A DNA stretch of 64,000 nt from G963662265 sp963668545. GTDB taxonomy: Bacteria; Spirochaetota; Spirochaetia; CADAEX01. This document shows, one piece after another, positions 50,702 to 60,131 of the stretch. Under the pieces are notes generated by a model. That model saw nothing but the letters and a program-made list of their open reading frames with translations. It did not search any database and was not told the origin of the DNA. Within the stretch, counting starts at the first letter, position 1, and every line of letters starts with the position of its first letter. The position numbers were made by a program, and so were the translations under genes. Where the stretch lies: the NCBI GenBank assembly GCA_963668545.1, contig OY764868.1, positions 806,001 to 870,000 on the forward strand, given 5' to 3'.

Positions 50702-51862
50702 ATGAAATATATGGGTTACAGAAGGGAAAACGGAAAAGTCGGTACAAGAAATCATGTTGCAGTTATTCCGGCAGTAGTCTGCGCAAATGAAGTTGTTGAA
50801 AATATTGTCTACTCGACACAGAATACCCAGCCTATCCTTCATCATCAGGGATGCTGTCAGACTCCCCCGGACCTCGAGAGAATTACTGACTGTCTGATTA
50901 AAGTTGGTGAAAATCCCAATGTAGGGGCAGCTCTTATTGTAAGTCTCGGATGTGAAGGTGTTGATACAGACAGACTTGAAGAGGCAATCAGGGCTACAGG
51001 CAAACCTGTTGAAAGAATCAACATTCAGGAACTCGGCGGAACAAGCGCTTCAATCCAGGCTGGTATTGATATGGCCCAGAAGCTTGCCCTGAGAATTACC
51101 GGACAGCAGAGAGAGGAAATTGATTTTTCAGAATTTGTAATGGGGATAAAGTGCGGTGCATCTGATACAACTTCCGGTATTGCTTCAAACCCTGTTATCG
51201 GTTATGTGGCAGATAAAATTGTTGATCTCGGGGGAACAGTGATTTTCGGGGAAACAACTGAATTTATCGGTGCTGAACATATCCTTCAGAGAAGGGCGAA
51301 AAATGATCATGTTGCTTCCGAAATAAAAAGGATTGTTGATGAAATGGAAAACCGTGCAAAGGCAATCGGCGTTGACATGAGAAAAGGTCAGCCTACACCG
51401 GGAAATATTGAGGGCGGTTTAAGTACAATTGAGGAAAAATCACTTGGTGCAATTGTCAAGTCGGGAACAAGGACTATTGAAGGGGTTATCGGATATACAG
51501 AAGTACCCGGCGGAAAAGGTCTGTGGATCAAGGATTCCCCGGGAAGGGAAATTGAACTTCTATCAGGCATGGCTGTAGGCGGTTCCCAGATTATTCTCTT
51601 TTCTACCGGTAGAGGTGCTCCCCAGGGATTTCCTGTAGTACCTGTAATGAAAATCTGCGGAAATCCGGTTACCTATGACAGGATGAGCAAGGATATGGAT
51701 ATCAATGCAGGTAGAATTGTTAACGGTGAAAAATCAATAGAACAGGTTGGAGAGGAGACTTTCGATCTGCTTGTCAGGGTTGCTTCAGGACAGATGACAA
51801 AAGGAGAAGCAATAAAATATACAAGATCAATGGATTTTTACACATTGGGTCCTGTTATTTAA
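50702..51862 (+). CDS. UxaA-type dehydratase, large subunit
   Basis: 386 residues. YRRENGKVGTRNHVAVIPAVVCANEV, HHQGCCQTPPD, LGCEGVD, and GIKCGASDTTSGIASNPVIGYVADKIVDLGGTVIFGETTEFIGAEH are characteristic of the UxaA/GarD catalytic domain, an iron- or Fe/S-dependent lyase removing water (or sulfite) from 2,3-hydroxy acids. Likely product is a 2-keto-3-deoxy acid. True substrate cannot be read; altronate, galactarate and sulfolactate are family precedents, but here the partner is a LarA-type epimerase. Confidence 0.9.
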   Translation: MKYMGYRRENGKVGTRNHVAVIPAVVCANEVVENIVYSTQNTQPILHHQGCCQTPPDLERITDCLIKVGENPNVGAALIVSLGCEGVDTDRLEEAIRATGKPVERINIQELGGTSASIQAGIDMAQKLALRITGQQREEIDFSEFVMGIKCGASDTTSGIASNPVIGYVADKIVDLGGTVIFGETTEFIGAEHILQRRAKNDHVASEIKRIVDEMENRAKAIGVDMRKGQPTPGNIEGGLSTIEEKSLGAIVKSGTRTIEGVIGYTEVPGGKGLWIKDSPGREIELLSGMAVGGSQIILFSTGRGAPQGFPVVPVMKICGNPVTYDRMSKDMDINAGRIVNGEKSIEQVGEETFDLLVRVASGQMTKGEAIKYTRSMDFYTLGPVI

Positions 51863-51905
51863 ATATCTGCAAAGATATATAATATAAAAACATGGAGGAA
51901 TTTTT

Positions 51906-53282
51906 ATGACTGATGTGAATGTTGTACGGATTATTATTGGTCTGGCTGTTGCTATCGTGGCCATACTGATAATGGTTACCCGTACAAAAATACATGTCTT
52001 TCCTGCTATGATTATCAGCAGTATAATCGCAGGTTTGATTGGCGGATTACCGGCTGATTCTGTAATAAATGCAGTTAAACAGGGTTTCGGCGGTACAGTG
52101 GGCGGCATCGGAATTATTATCGGATTCGGTGTAATGATGGGTGCCATCTTTGAAGTAAGCGGTGCTGCAAAACGGATGGCTCTTACCTTTATAAAAATGA
52201 TGGGAAAAGGCAGAGAGGAAATTGCAATGCTGATAACAGGTTTTATAGTATCAATTCCTGTTTTCTGTGACTCTGCATTTGTAGTCCTTTCACCTCTTGC
52301 AAAATCACTCTCACGTAATACCGGAAAGAACCTTTTAACATTAAGCTGTGCTCTGGGTACTGCTCTTCTTGTAACGCATTCTCTTGTACCTCCTACACCT
52401 GGTCCAGTGGCAATAACAAACTACTTTCAGCTTGATCTCGGTATATTCATGATTTACAGCCTTATTGCAGCTGTTCCTATTACAATTTCAGGTCTTCTTT
52501 ATGCAAGATGGCTTGGAAAAAAACTGTTCAAACTTCCAGCTCCTGAAAACCATGATGAACTGATTGACAGACCATATACAGAAGAGGAACTTTCATCAAC
52601 AGTGAATATTCATGATGAAAAACTCCCGGGAACTTTCATATCCTTTGCCCCTATTTTTATTCCAATAGCCCTCATTCTTCTGAGTACTGCTACATCACTT
52701 ATGGATATCAATGGTGTTGTAAAAACCTGCATAAAAACACTTGGAAATCCTATAGTTGCAGTCGGGATTGGTCTTTTAATTGCAATTTACGGTCTTGCAG
52801 GTAAAATTGAAAGGAAAAAAGTTGTATCAATACTTGATGATTCAATAAAGCATGCAGGTATAATAATTTTTGTAACAGGTGCCGGCGGGGCCCTCGGAAT
52901 GGTTCTTAAAAGCAGCGGAGCAGGAAATGTGATTGCTGACTGGCTTACAACTACCAATATTCCCGGGATCCTCCTTCCTCTCATCATGGCATACCTGTTA
53001 AGAATTATTACAGGTTCTGCCACTGTTGGTATGCTGACTGCAGGATCAATCGCAGCTCCTATTCTTCTTACAATGCCTGAAATAAACCCGTATATGGCCG
53101 GTCTTGCATGCTGTATCGGATCTCTTGGTATAACCAACTTCCATGACAGTTATTTCTGGGTTGTCAACAGAACAACAGGGGTAACAGATGTAAAGGAAAT
53201 GCTCTGGCACTGGTTCGGTGCCGTACTAACACTTTCAACAACAGGTATAATTGTTCTCTTTGTTATGGACTTTATTGTATAG
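51906..53282 (+). CDS. GntP family gluconate/organic acid permease
   Basis: 458 residues with about 12 membrane segments. FGGTVGGIGIIIGFGVMMGAIFEVSGAAKRMA, IPVFCDSAFVVLSPLAKSLSR and HSLVPPTPGPVAITNYFQLDLG are GntP signatures. The family imports gluconate or other hydroxy acids with protons. GGAGG before ATG; 43 bases after the dehydratase. Last gene of the operon, ended by a strong terminator, and most likely brings in the substrate of the LarA/UxaA route. Confidence 0.92.
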   Translation: MTDVNVVRIIIGLAVAIVAILIMVTRTKIHVFPAMIISSIIAGLIGGLPADSVINAVKQGFGGTVGGIGIIIGFGVMMGAIFEVSGAAKRMALTFIKMMGKGREEIAMLITGFIVSIPVFCDSAFVVLSPLAKSLSRNTGKNLLTLSCALGTALLVTHSLVPPTPGPVAITNYFQLDLGIFMIYSLIAAVPITISGLLYARWLGKKLFKLPAPENHDELIDRPYTEEELSSTVNIHDEKLPGTFISFAPIFIPIALILLSTATSLMDINGVVKTCIKTLGNPIVAVGIGLLIAIYGLAGKIERKKVVSILDDSIKHAGIIIFVTGAGGALGMVLKSSGAGNVIADWLTTTNIPGILLPLIMAYLLRIITGSATVGMLTAGSIAAPILLTMPEINPYMAGLACCIGSLGITNFHDSYFWVVNRTTGVTDVKEMLWHWFGAVLTLSTTGIIVLFVMDFIV

Positions 53283-53309
53283 CCTGAAATTGGAATAGAA
53301 TTACAATAA

Positions 53310-53346
53310 AACAGCATCCTGTCTATCAGACCGGGTGCTGTTTTTA
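53310..53346. terminator. Bidirectional terminator
   Basis: AACAGCATCC (53310-53319) pairs with GGGTGCTGTT (53333-53342, one G-U), followed by TTTAT on the plus side and TTTATTGT on the minus side. It closes the GntP operon and the small convergent gene. Confidence 0.88.
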
Positions 53347-53589
53347 TCAGCTGATAATTCTGAGTGCCAGATACGGAACAAGGTTGAAGAATATGATTGC
53401 TGTTTTATAGAAAAGCATGCAGTTGTAGAAAATAAGATTGAATTTTTCCTCCGGTATGTCATACCACTTTCCATGCATCCTGATTATGAACTTCTTCATA
53501 GTTGCAATAAGAATAAAACTCAGAAAAAAAATTGCAAAGTTGATCACTGTACACCAGAGGAAAAAGTCCTGAAAAAGTTTTATATCCAT
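53347..53589 (-). CDS. DUF6868-like small membrane protein
   Basis: 80 residues. FLWCTVINFAIFFLSFILIATMKKFIIRMHGKWYDIPEEKFNLIFYNCMLFYKTAIIFFNLVPYLAL matches a small two-helix family (DUF6868) of unknown function. The two membrane helices flank a soluble loop with HGKWYDI. It lies between the GntP and citrate lyase operons, convergent with the former. Confidence 0.75.
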   Translation of the reverse strand: MDIKLFQDFFLWCTVINFAIFFLSFILIATMKKFIIRMHGKWYDIPEEKFNLIFYNCMLFYKTAIIFFNLVPYLALRIIS

Positions 53590-53689
53590 AAATAAACTCC
53601 ATATGCAAAAGTTACTCTGAAATATATATTTTTAAGCTCCATATACAGATTATAAATCAGTTTGCGCAAAAATACATAATTATGTACTG

Positions 53690-53723
53690 ATGATAAAATA
53701 ACAGGGACTTTTATAAGTCCCCG
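53690..53723 (-). terminator. Terminator of the citrate lyase operon
   Basis: GGGACTT (53704-53710) and AAGTCCC (53715-53721) form a 7-bp stem with a 4-base loop; on the minus strand TGTTATTTTATC follows. It lies 35 bases after citF. Confidence 0.75.
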
Positions 53724-53757
53724 CATTAATAAGTATCTGATTAATTACTGTTGAGTT

Positions 53758-55167
53758 TTATTCAGAAACGGAAAGAATCTCATCAATTCTGGACCCATCC
53801 CTGTAGATTACTTCTGCAACAACTCTCCCTTTTTCTTTCTCCCTGATCCTCGGGGACCCGGTTATTTCAACTGCCTTTTTCATTAGATCATCTATAGATA
53901 CAACGTCAAGACCGTAGTTTTTCAGGTTTGTTTCAAGCTCCGGCTTTAAAGGATTCACTGCAATTCCCCTTTCAGTGACTATGACATCCACAGTCTTTCC
54001 AGGTGTTGTTACAGTTTTCACCCTGTCAACTACTATCGGAAGCCTTCCCCTCTGAAGAGGGGCAACAATAATGCTTAATGATGAACCTGCAGCAGCATCA
54101 CAGTGTCCTCCGGATCCCCCTATAATCAGACCGTTCGAATCTGTATGCACATTCACGTTGAAATCCCTGTCAATTTCTGTTGCCCCGAGTATTACTGCAT
54201 CAAGCGAATCGACAACGCAGCTCTTTGAAGAGGGATTTGCATAGCGGGAAGCGGAAATTTCCTGATGGAAAGGGTTTGATCCTATTGATTCAACCGCATC
54301 AAGGTCGAAGCACTGTACATCCAGGATAGATTTGAAAAGCCCCTCCTTTACGAAATCCACAAAATATTTTGTTATCCCCCCGAGGCAGAAGCTTCCTGTT
54401 ATACCTTTTTTTATCATGAGGTTTCTCAAACAGGCGGCAGCAGCAAGCGATGCACCTCCGGCCCCTGTCTGGAAGGAAAATCCCTCCCTCATTACACCTG
54501 ATGCAGCTATAACACTGGCAGCATTGTCTGCTATTTTAAGTCCTACAGGGTCTCTTGTAATCTGTGTCGTACCTGACACAATTTTTGACGAATCTCCGAT
54601 TTTGTCGATAACCACAACATAGTCAATATCCTTTTCATTAATCGATACCGGTATGTTGGGGTAATCAACAAGGTTGTCTGTTACAACAACTGTTTTAATT
54701 GCATTCTCAGCATCGGGAAATGCATATCCGAGCGAACCGCATTTTGAAGGCCCTCTAACGCCATTGATATTTCCCATGCAGTCTGAGGAGGGGGCTGCTA
54801 TAAAGGCAATATCTATTTTGAGATCCCCGGTTTCAATTGCATTGGGTCTTCCTCCGTGGCTCCTGAATATGACAGGTTTTTCCATTCCCCCGTTACTGAT
54901 GAATTCCCCGAGCGGGCCTGTCATATAGTTTGTATCTATTCCTGTAACAGTTCCGTTTTTTATATGTCTTACAAGATTGTCATGGACAGGAAAGAGTGAA
55001 CTCATTGCTATATTGAGATCCCTGAATCCCTCTTCAGCTGCTTCATCTGTTACAATATTGAGAACATAATCCCCGTTTCTAAGATGATGATGAAACGAAA
55101 GAGTCATTCCGTCTTTCATTCCGCATAGTCTGAATACCTCTTTGAGTGATTTTACTACCTTGCTCAT
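53758..55167 (-). CDS. citF: Citrate lyase alpha subunit (citrate CoA-transferase)
   Basis: 469 residues. The N-terminal GMKDGMTLSFHHHLRNGDYVLN and later FQTGAGGASLAA and GGSGGHCDAAAGSSLSIIVAPL match CitF, which moves the acyl carrier protein's acetyl group to citrate. It is slightly shorter than the common 500-520 residue enzymes, mainly at the N-terminus. Its ATG overlaps the citE stop (ATGA), so the two are coupled. Last gene of citS-citM-citC-citD-citE-citF. Confidence 0.95.
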   Translation of the reverse strand: MSKVVKSLKEVFRLCGMKDGMTLSFHHHLRNGDYVLNIVTDEAAEEGFRDLNIAMSSLFPVHDNLVRHIKNGTVTGIDTNYMTGPLGEFISNGGMEKPVIFRSHGGRPNAIETGDLKIDIAFIAAPSSDCMGNINGVRGPSKCGSLGYAFPDAENAIKTVVVTDNLVDYPNIPVSINEKDIDYVVVIDKIGDSSKIVSGTTQITRDPVGLKIADNAASVIAASGVMREGFSFQTGAGGASLAAAACLRNLMIKKGITGSFCLGGITKYFVDFVKEGLFKSILDVQCFDLDAVESIGSNPFHQEISASRYANPSSKSCVVDSLDAVILGATEIDRDFNVNVHTDSNGLIIGGSGGHCDAAAGSSLSIIVAPLQRGRLPIVVDRVKTVTTPGKTVDVIVTERGIAVNPLKPELETNLKNYGLDVVSIDDLMKKAVEITGSPRIREKEKGRVVAEVIYRDGSRIDEILSVSE

Positions 55168-56030
55168 TTTATCCCTTTCCCCCCAGCCAGCTGAATTATT
55201 CTTCTGGCCCTGTTGACTACAGGCGCATCAATCATTTCACCGTTTAGCGAAACAGCACCCTTTCCCTGCCTTTCCCCTTCGGCAATAGCTTCAAGCACCT
55301 CTCTAGCATATTCAATTTCCTCTTCAGATGGGAGAAATGTATTATTTACAGTGTCAATATGCCTGGGTGAGATTACCGCCTTTCCTGAAAATCCCAGATC
55401 TTTTGCAAACAGGGTATCCCTTTCAAGTGATTCAAGATCATTTGTGTCTGTGAATGGTGTATCTATCGCATCAACAGAAGCTGCTTTCGCAGCAATTACA
55501 ACACGGGAACGTGAATAGAATATTTCATCCCCCTTCTTTGTCCTTCTGGCGCTGATATCAGCTGTAAGGTCTTCCGCTCCCAGGAAAAGCGCATCAATCC
55601 TTTCACCGGCAGATGCTATCTGAAAGCTGTTTTCAATTCCGAGGGCTGATTCAAGAATAGGGATAATATTTATTTTTTTTGAAATTGAGTATTCCTCTTC
55701 AAGTCCGGACAGTTCTGAAGAGAGCATCCCGATATCTTCAGCAGATTCAGCTTTAGGCAGTACTATGCTGTCAACACGGTATTTCAGTATTTCCTTCAGG
55801 TCTTTTTTCCAGAAAGGGGAGGCAGTGCTGTTTATCCTTACACACACCTCATATCCGGAAAAATCAAACGTTGAAAGGGTGTTTCTTACAAGTATCCTGG
55901 CAGCATCCTTCTGGTTTTCAGATACTGCATCCTCAAGATCAAATATTATACTGTCGCTTCCGAAAACTGTAGAGTTCATAAGCATGGAAGGGCTGTTGCC
56001 CGGAATAAAAAGCATGCTCCTTCTAATCAT
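55164..56030 (-). CDS. citE: Citrate lyase beta subunit (citryl-ACP lyase)
   Basis: 288 residues. RRSMLFIPGNSPSMLMNSTVFGSDSIIFDLEDAV is the CitE N-terminus; RINS, VLPKAESAEDI, PILESALGIEN and LFLGAEDLTADISARRTKKGDE hold the metal- and substrate-binding residues. It cleaves citryl-ACP to oxaloacetate and acetyl-ACP. It overlaps citD by 8 bases and citF by 4. Confidence 0.96.
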   Translation of the reverse strand: MIRRSMLFIPGNSPSMLMNSTVFGSDSIIFDLEDAVSENQKDAARILVRNTLSTFDFSGYEVCVRINSTASPFWKKDLKEILKYRVDSIVLPKAESAEDIGMLSSELSGLEEEYSISKKINIIPILESALGIENSFQIASAGERIDALFLGAEDLTADISARRTKKGDEIFYSRSRVVIAAKAASVDAIDTPFTDTNDLESLERDTLFAKDLGFSGKAVISPRHIDTVNNTFLPSEEEIEYAREVLEAIAEGERQGKGAVSLNGEMIDAPVVNRARRIIQLAGGKGIK

Positions 56031-56298
56031 TATTCTCCCCTCCAGATCTTAACAATGCAGTTTCTACCCTGGCTTTTATTGTGCATTCAAGCGCACCCCT
56101 GTCTTTCACAGTTATCCGTCCTGATGAAACACCAAGTTCACTGCATACTTCCATTACTGATTTACGTATATCATCTCCGAACTGATGCATGACAATACTT
56201 TCCACGTACAGTTCAAGCTCTTTTCCTGAAGGCTCAGCTGTAACCATTGTATCGCTTGATTCAAGTGTTCCTGCCGATGCTCTTTTCTGAAGTACCAC
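56023..56298 (-). CDS. citD: Citrate lyase acyl carrier protein (gamma subunit)
   Basis: 91 residues from GTG. AGGAGG lies six bases upstream of GTG 56298, giving MVLQKRASAGTLESSDTMV, the family N-terminus with the Ser that carries the phosphoribosyl-dephospho-CoA group. HQFGDDIRKSVME and VKDRGALECTIKARVETALLR complete it. A longer upstream frame overlaps citC and is rejected. The prosthetic-group enzymes CitX and CitG are not encoded in the window. Confidence 0.94.
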   Translation of the reverse strand: MVLQKRASAGTLESSDTMVTAEPSGKELELYVESIVMHQFGDDIRKSVMEVCSELGVSSGRITVKDRGALECTIKARVETALLRSGGENND

Positions 56299-56308
56299 CT
56301 TTATCCTC

Positions 56309-57328
56309 CTAATGACGTGAGCTGCTTTTTTTGATTTTTCTGATAATGCTTTCAGCCTCTTCTGAAACCAGAAAGCTGTATGTGACGGGGGGAAGAAACT
56401 GTTCTGCTTCCTCAATTTTCCCTTCCCTTATAAGTGATCTGACTTTTGATGCGCTTATGATCTCTTCCCCTTCCTTCAGCCGTTTTATTTCAACTGCTTC
56501 TATTCCTGCTGCAGGGAGAAGTGTTTTAATGTATCTGTTGTATATTGAAGTAACAGGACAGTAGGGTTCCTCCCCTATGAATCTTTTTTTTATATTCAAT
56601 GCTTCTGCTGTATGTGTAATAAAGATATCAAGATCAAGGGAAGCGAAAAGTTCAGTATGCTGGTTTTCCTTTGCAAAGTATGAGGGAAAAGTAGCAGATG
56701 AAATTGTGTAGCTGCCTCCCGGTATAACATCAATGTTTTCAAGGTGTTCAGTCCCTCTTTTTACAAGTTCCATTCTTTTTTCAAAAGGGAAGACTGACTT
56801 GTCCTCTTCCACAATAAGGATGAAAAGATGATCTGATTCTGCAGAAGCTTTTTCAATAAGATAAAGATGACCTTTTGTAAAAGGGTTGCAGTTCATTACA
56901 ATGCATCCGTTTTCTCCTGTATATCCCGATGAAAGATTTTTCAGTTTTTCCCTGTATCTCTTTAAATAACTGCTGTCGTATTCGAGGAGAGCAGCTTTAT
57001 CTTTTACTGATCCGACAACGGAAAATCCCAGACTTTCAAACTTCTCCATTTCGGAATATTTGGTAAATATGAAAAAGTTGTCCAGACCCTTTTCAAGGCA
57101 CCTGGAACTGAGGTGAGTGACAATCCTGGCTGTTATGTTTTCTCCCCTGTAGTCTCTGTGAACAGCAATCCCTTTAAGAATTCTGCCGCTTATCGAACCT
57201 GTCCCTATCAGTTCCCTGTTGTGGAAAAAGCCGGCAGTATAATCTGTATCATCCGGGACAGAAAGTCCGGAGGAGAGGAGAAGAGCTCCGGCTTTTTCCA
57301 GTGTTATTTCTTTTTCTTTAATTACCAT
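56309..57328 (-). CDS. citC: [Citrate (pro-3S)-lyase] ligase
   Basis: 339 residues from MVIKEKEITLEKAG. An N-terminal GNAT-like region (about 30-125: LKGIAVHRDYRGENITARIVTHLSSRC) precedes the nucleotidyltransferase-fold ligase domain with NCNPFTKGHLYLIEKA and ISASKVRSLIREG. It acetylates the CitD prosthetic group with acetate and ATP to activate citrate lyase. ATG directly follows the malic-enzyme-family stop (TAAAATG). Confidence 0.95.
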   Translation of the reverse strand: MVIKEKEITLEKAGALLLSSGLSVPDDTDYTAGFFHNRELIGTGSISGRILKGIAVHRDYRGENITARIVTHLSSRCLEKGLDNFFIFTKYSEMEKFESLGFSVVGSVKDKAALLEYDSSYLKRYREKLKNLSSGYTGENGCIVMNCNPFTKGHLYLIEKASAESDHLFILIVEEDKSVFPFEKRMELVKRGTEHLENIDVIPGGSYTISSATFPSYFAKENQHTELFASLDLDIFITHTAEALNIKKRFIGEEPYCPVTSIYNRYIKTLLPAAGIEAVEIKRLKEGEEIISASKVRSLIREGKIEEAEQFLPPVTYSFLVSEEAESIIRKIKKSSSRH

Positions 57329-57329
57329 T

Positions 57330-58622
57330 TTATTCTGCAAATCTGCTGATTGAATTCCTGAGCCTTGAATCAAGATTTCTCCTGTATTCTGAAATGGAGC
57401 TGTACGGTTTAAGTGCAACACCGCTTTCAACAGCAGCTTCCGCCACAGCAGATGAGACCTCGATAAAGACCCTTGAATCAAAAGGTTTCGGGATTATGTA
57501 GTCCCTTCCATATGAAAGGTTTTCAAGGCTGTAAGCCTTTAATACAGTGTCAGGTACTTCAAGCTTTGCTACAGAAGCAAGAGCTCTGGCAGCTGCGACT
57601 TTCATCTCTTCATTAATTGATGTTGCAGAGACATCAAGTGCTCCCCTGAAGATAAACGGGAATCCCATGACATTGTTGACCTGGTTGGGGTAATCAGACC
57701 TCCCTGTTGACATGATGACATCATCTCTTGCCGCAACTGCATCAGGATATGTTATTTCAGGATCAGGATTTGCAAGTGCAAATACTATCGGATCGCTGTT
57801 CATTGTTTTCAGCATATCCTTTGTTACAGCCCCTTTAACTGAAAGGCCGAGAAAGATATCTGCTCCGGTTAATGCATCGGATAGTGTTCTTTTATCTGTA
57901 TCAGATGCGAATTCCTCCTTGAAGGTATTCATCCCCTCAGTCCTTCCCCTGTATATGACTCCTTTTGAATCACACATAACAATGTTTTCTTTCTTTATAC
58001 CGAGGGATATATAGAATTGCCCGCACGCAATCCCTGCAGCACCGGCTCCGTTGATCACAACCCTGACCTCATCAATTTTCTTTCCTGCAATTTCAAGAGC
58101 GTTTAAAAGAGCTGCACCTGTAATTATTGCTGTCCCGTGCTGATCATCGTGAAAGACAGGTATATTCATTTCCTTTTTAAGCCGGGATTCAATCTCAAAA
58201 CATTCAGGCGCTTTTATATCTTCAAGATTGATTCCCCCGAATGTGGGTTCCATTATTTTAACTGCATCAATCAGCCTGTCTGTGTCCTCTGTATCAAGTT
58301 CAATATCAAAGACATCAACATCTGCAAATCTCTTGAACAGGACCCCTTTCCCCTCCATGACAGGTTTCCCGGCTGCGGCACCTATGTTCCCGAGTCCGAG
58401 AACAGCTGTTCCGTTGCTTATTACCGCAACTAGATTGTTCCTGTTTGTATATCTGGATATTTCAGACTTGTCTTTTTTAATTTCAAGGCAGGGGTAGGCA
58501 ACGCCCGGTGTATATGCATAGCTGAGATCCGCCTGTGTAAGGCAGGGCTTTGACGGTATTACTTCGAGTTTTCCCGCAGTCGGGTATGAATGATATTCAA
58601 GTGAGTTTTTTTCAAGTTCCAT
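57330..58622 (-). CDS. Malic enzyme family protein, probable oxaloacetate decarboxylase
   Basis: 430 residues. DLSYAYTPGVAYPCLEI (catalytic Tyr), MEGKGVLFKRFADVDVFDIELDT (catalytic Lys), EPTFGGINLEDIKAPECFEIE and PVFHDDQHGTAIITGAALLNAL (metal and NAD region) are all intact. Between a citrate transporter and citC, it most likely decarboxylates oxaloacetate to pyruvate, as CitM does in Lactococcus; NAD(P)-malic enzyme activity remains possible. ATG 58622 is chosen because GGAG lies nine bases upstream; a start five codons earlier has no site. No oadGAB pump is seen. Confidence 0.9.
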   Translation of the reverse strand: MELEKNSLEYHSYPTAGKLEVIPSKPCLTQADLSYAYTPGVAYPCLEIKKDKSEISRYTNRNNLVAVISNGTAVLGLGNIGAAAGKPVMEGKGVLFKRFADVDVFDIELDTEDTDRLIDAVKIMEPTFGGINLEDIKAPECFEIESRLKKEMNIPVFHDDQHGTAIITGAALLNALEIAGKKIDEVRVVINGAGAAGIACGQFYISLGIKKENIVMCDSKGVIYRGRTEGMNTFKEEFASDTDKRTLSDALTGADIFLGLSVKGAVTKDMLKTMNSDPIVFALANPDPEITYPDAVAARDDVIMSTGRSDYPNQVNNVMGFPFIFRGALDVSATSINEEMKVAAARALASVAKLEVPDTVLKAYSLENLSYGRDYIIPKPFDSRVFIEVSSAVAEAAVESGVALKPYSSISEYRRNLDSRLRNSISRFAE

Positions 58623-58679
58623 ATAGGTTTTCTCCATAAAGATAAAATGCGGAACTGATAAACAGTTCCGCAGAAGCTT

Positions 58680-59963
58680 TTACAGTATTATTTGAAGAAT
58701 TGCAGTAGCAAGAAGTATCATGAAAGCTCCCCCCAGACGGGAAGAGATCTGTGCGAAAGGCATCAGTTCCATCCTCTTTGCAGCTGAAAGTACTGCAACA
58801 TCTCCTGTTCCCCCCATGTTTGCCATGCAGAGACCACCTGTAATGGCTGCTTCGGCAGGGTAGAACCCGAGAAGTTTTCCGACAAAACCTGCCCCTATAA
58901 TTGATCCGATGACAGTTACAAGTACAAGGATCACATACTGGATGGTAAAAGCAGATGCAAGCTGGGGGAGGTTGATATAGACAATTCCAATACCAACAAG
59001 GAGAGCACTGGTGAAGTTTGTTGATACAAACTTGTACCACTGTGCACAGCCCTGTTCATATTCATCCGGTACCAGGTTGAGTGCCTTGAAAACTCCTACA
59101 GAAATAATCATCAGTGCATAACTGTGTATGGGGATGAATTTTGAAAGTATTGTACCGAATACATAGAAAGTGCCTGCAACAGCAATACCAATACCCATCA
59201 GTTTATAGTCAAGAGGAAGGGGTTCCCTGGTATCTTTGATAAACTCATCTTGTTTTTTCATCAGTTTCCCCTGTCCGGAAAGTGAGGGTTTGTTCTTTCC
59301 CAGTTTATCTATAAGACCTCCAAAAACAATTGCTGCAGCATTGCCGAGAGCAAGGGCAGGTACCATTATCGAGAGTATATTGCCCGGGTCTTCATTCATT
59401 GCTGAGCCGAATATTTCAGAAAGTGGTATAGCGCCGGCACCCATTCCGCCGCCCATGATAGGAAGTGCCACATAAAGAACTGCACGCTGGAATCCGAAAC
59501 CGATTAAAGCGCCTACAATGCCTGTAAGCCCGAGTGCAGCTATAACACCCCCGAGTATTATGGGAAGGTATCTTACAAATGCCCTGATAAGGAATTCCCT
59601 GCTCATGCCGAGGATTGATCCGCAGATAAGTGCTGCAATATAGAAGTTGAGGAACTGCCCCCCCTTCATAAAAGTTGTAATGTTCTTGACAGTAGCCTCC
59701 GGAAAGATTCCGATATAGGCAAGTATTGCAGATCCGAAAATTACAACTATTGCTCCGCCGCCCAGATAGTCTTTTACTATTGGTGTCCTGTTGCCGATTT
59801 CATCTAGCAGTGCTCCGAAAATCATCATTGCTCCAAGAACAATAAGTCCTCCCGGGAGTTTTCCCATATACATTGCGACAGCCAGAACTGCTGTCAGAAT
59901 GAGAAAAACAGGCCATGAGATACCCATAATCTTATAGGTTTTCTCTTCTGTGTTTGTACTCAT
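58680..59963 (-). CDS. 2-hydroxycarboxylate transporter (CitS/CitP family)
   Basis: 427 residues with about 11 membrane segments. The two re-entrant-loop signatures of the 2HCT family are present: PIMGGGMGAGAIPLSEI and CMANMGGTGDVAVLSAAKRM. The family carries citrate or malate with Na+ or H+, or exchanges citrate for lactate or acetate. Position upstream of the malic-enzyme-family gene and citCDEF marks citrate as the main substrate. CGGAGG before ATG. Confidence 0.93.
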   Translation of the reverse strand: MSTNTEEKTYKIMGISWPVFLILTAVLAVAMYMGKLPGGLIVLGAMMIFGALLDEIGNRTPIVKDYLGGGAIVVIFGSAILAYIGIFPEATVKNITTFMKGGQFLNFYIAALICGSILGMSREFLIRAFVRYLPIILGGVIAALGLTGIVGALIGFGFQRAVLYVALPIMGGGMGAGAIPLSEIFGSAMNEDPGNILSIMVPALALGNAAAIVFGGLIDKLGKNKPSLSGQGKLMKKQDEFIKDTREPLPLDYKLMGIGIAVAGTFYVFGTILSKFIPIHSYALMIISVGVFKALNLVPDEYEQGCAQWYKFVSTNFTSALLVGIGIVYINLPQLASAFTIQYVILVLVTVIGSIIGAGFVGKLLGFYPAEAAITGGLCMANMGGTGDVAVLSAAKRMELMPFAQISSRLGGAFMILLATAILQIIL

Positions 59964-60131
59964 AAATTCCTCCGATTATAATTCTGGTAATAAGGGTATG
60001 AGCAAATAACTTATATTGATAGGCATAGTGAAATATTTAAAATCTTTGATAATTAAAATAAGAAAATTAAGTAAACTAACTATTTCAAGTAAAATAAATG
60101 AAGATAGGGATGTCTTTTATGATCAGTAACA

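Noticed and set aside
50385..51862. Calling the split UxaA pair sulfolactate sulfo-lyase SuyAB
   Set aside because: Subunit split matches, but no sulfonate genes are nearby and LarA and GntP point to a hydroxy or sugar acid.
56299..56415. N-terminal extension of CitD
   Set aside because: The frame is open but overlaps citC, has no start signal, and the GTG at 56298 has AGGAGG and gives the family N-terminus.
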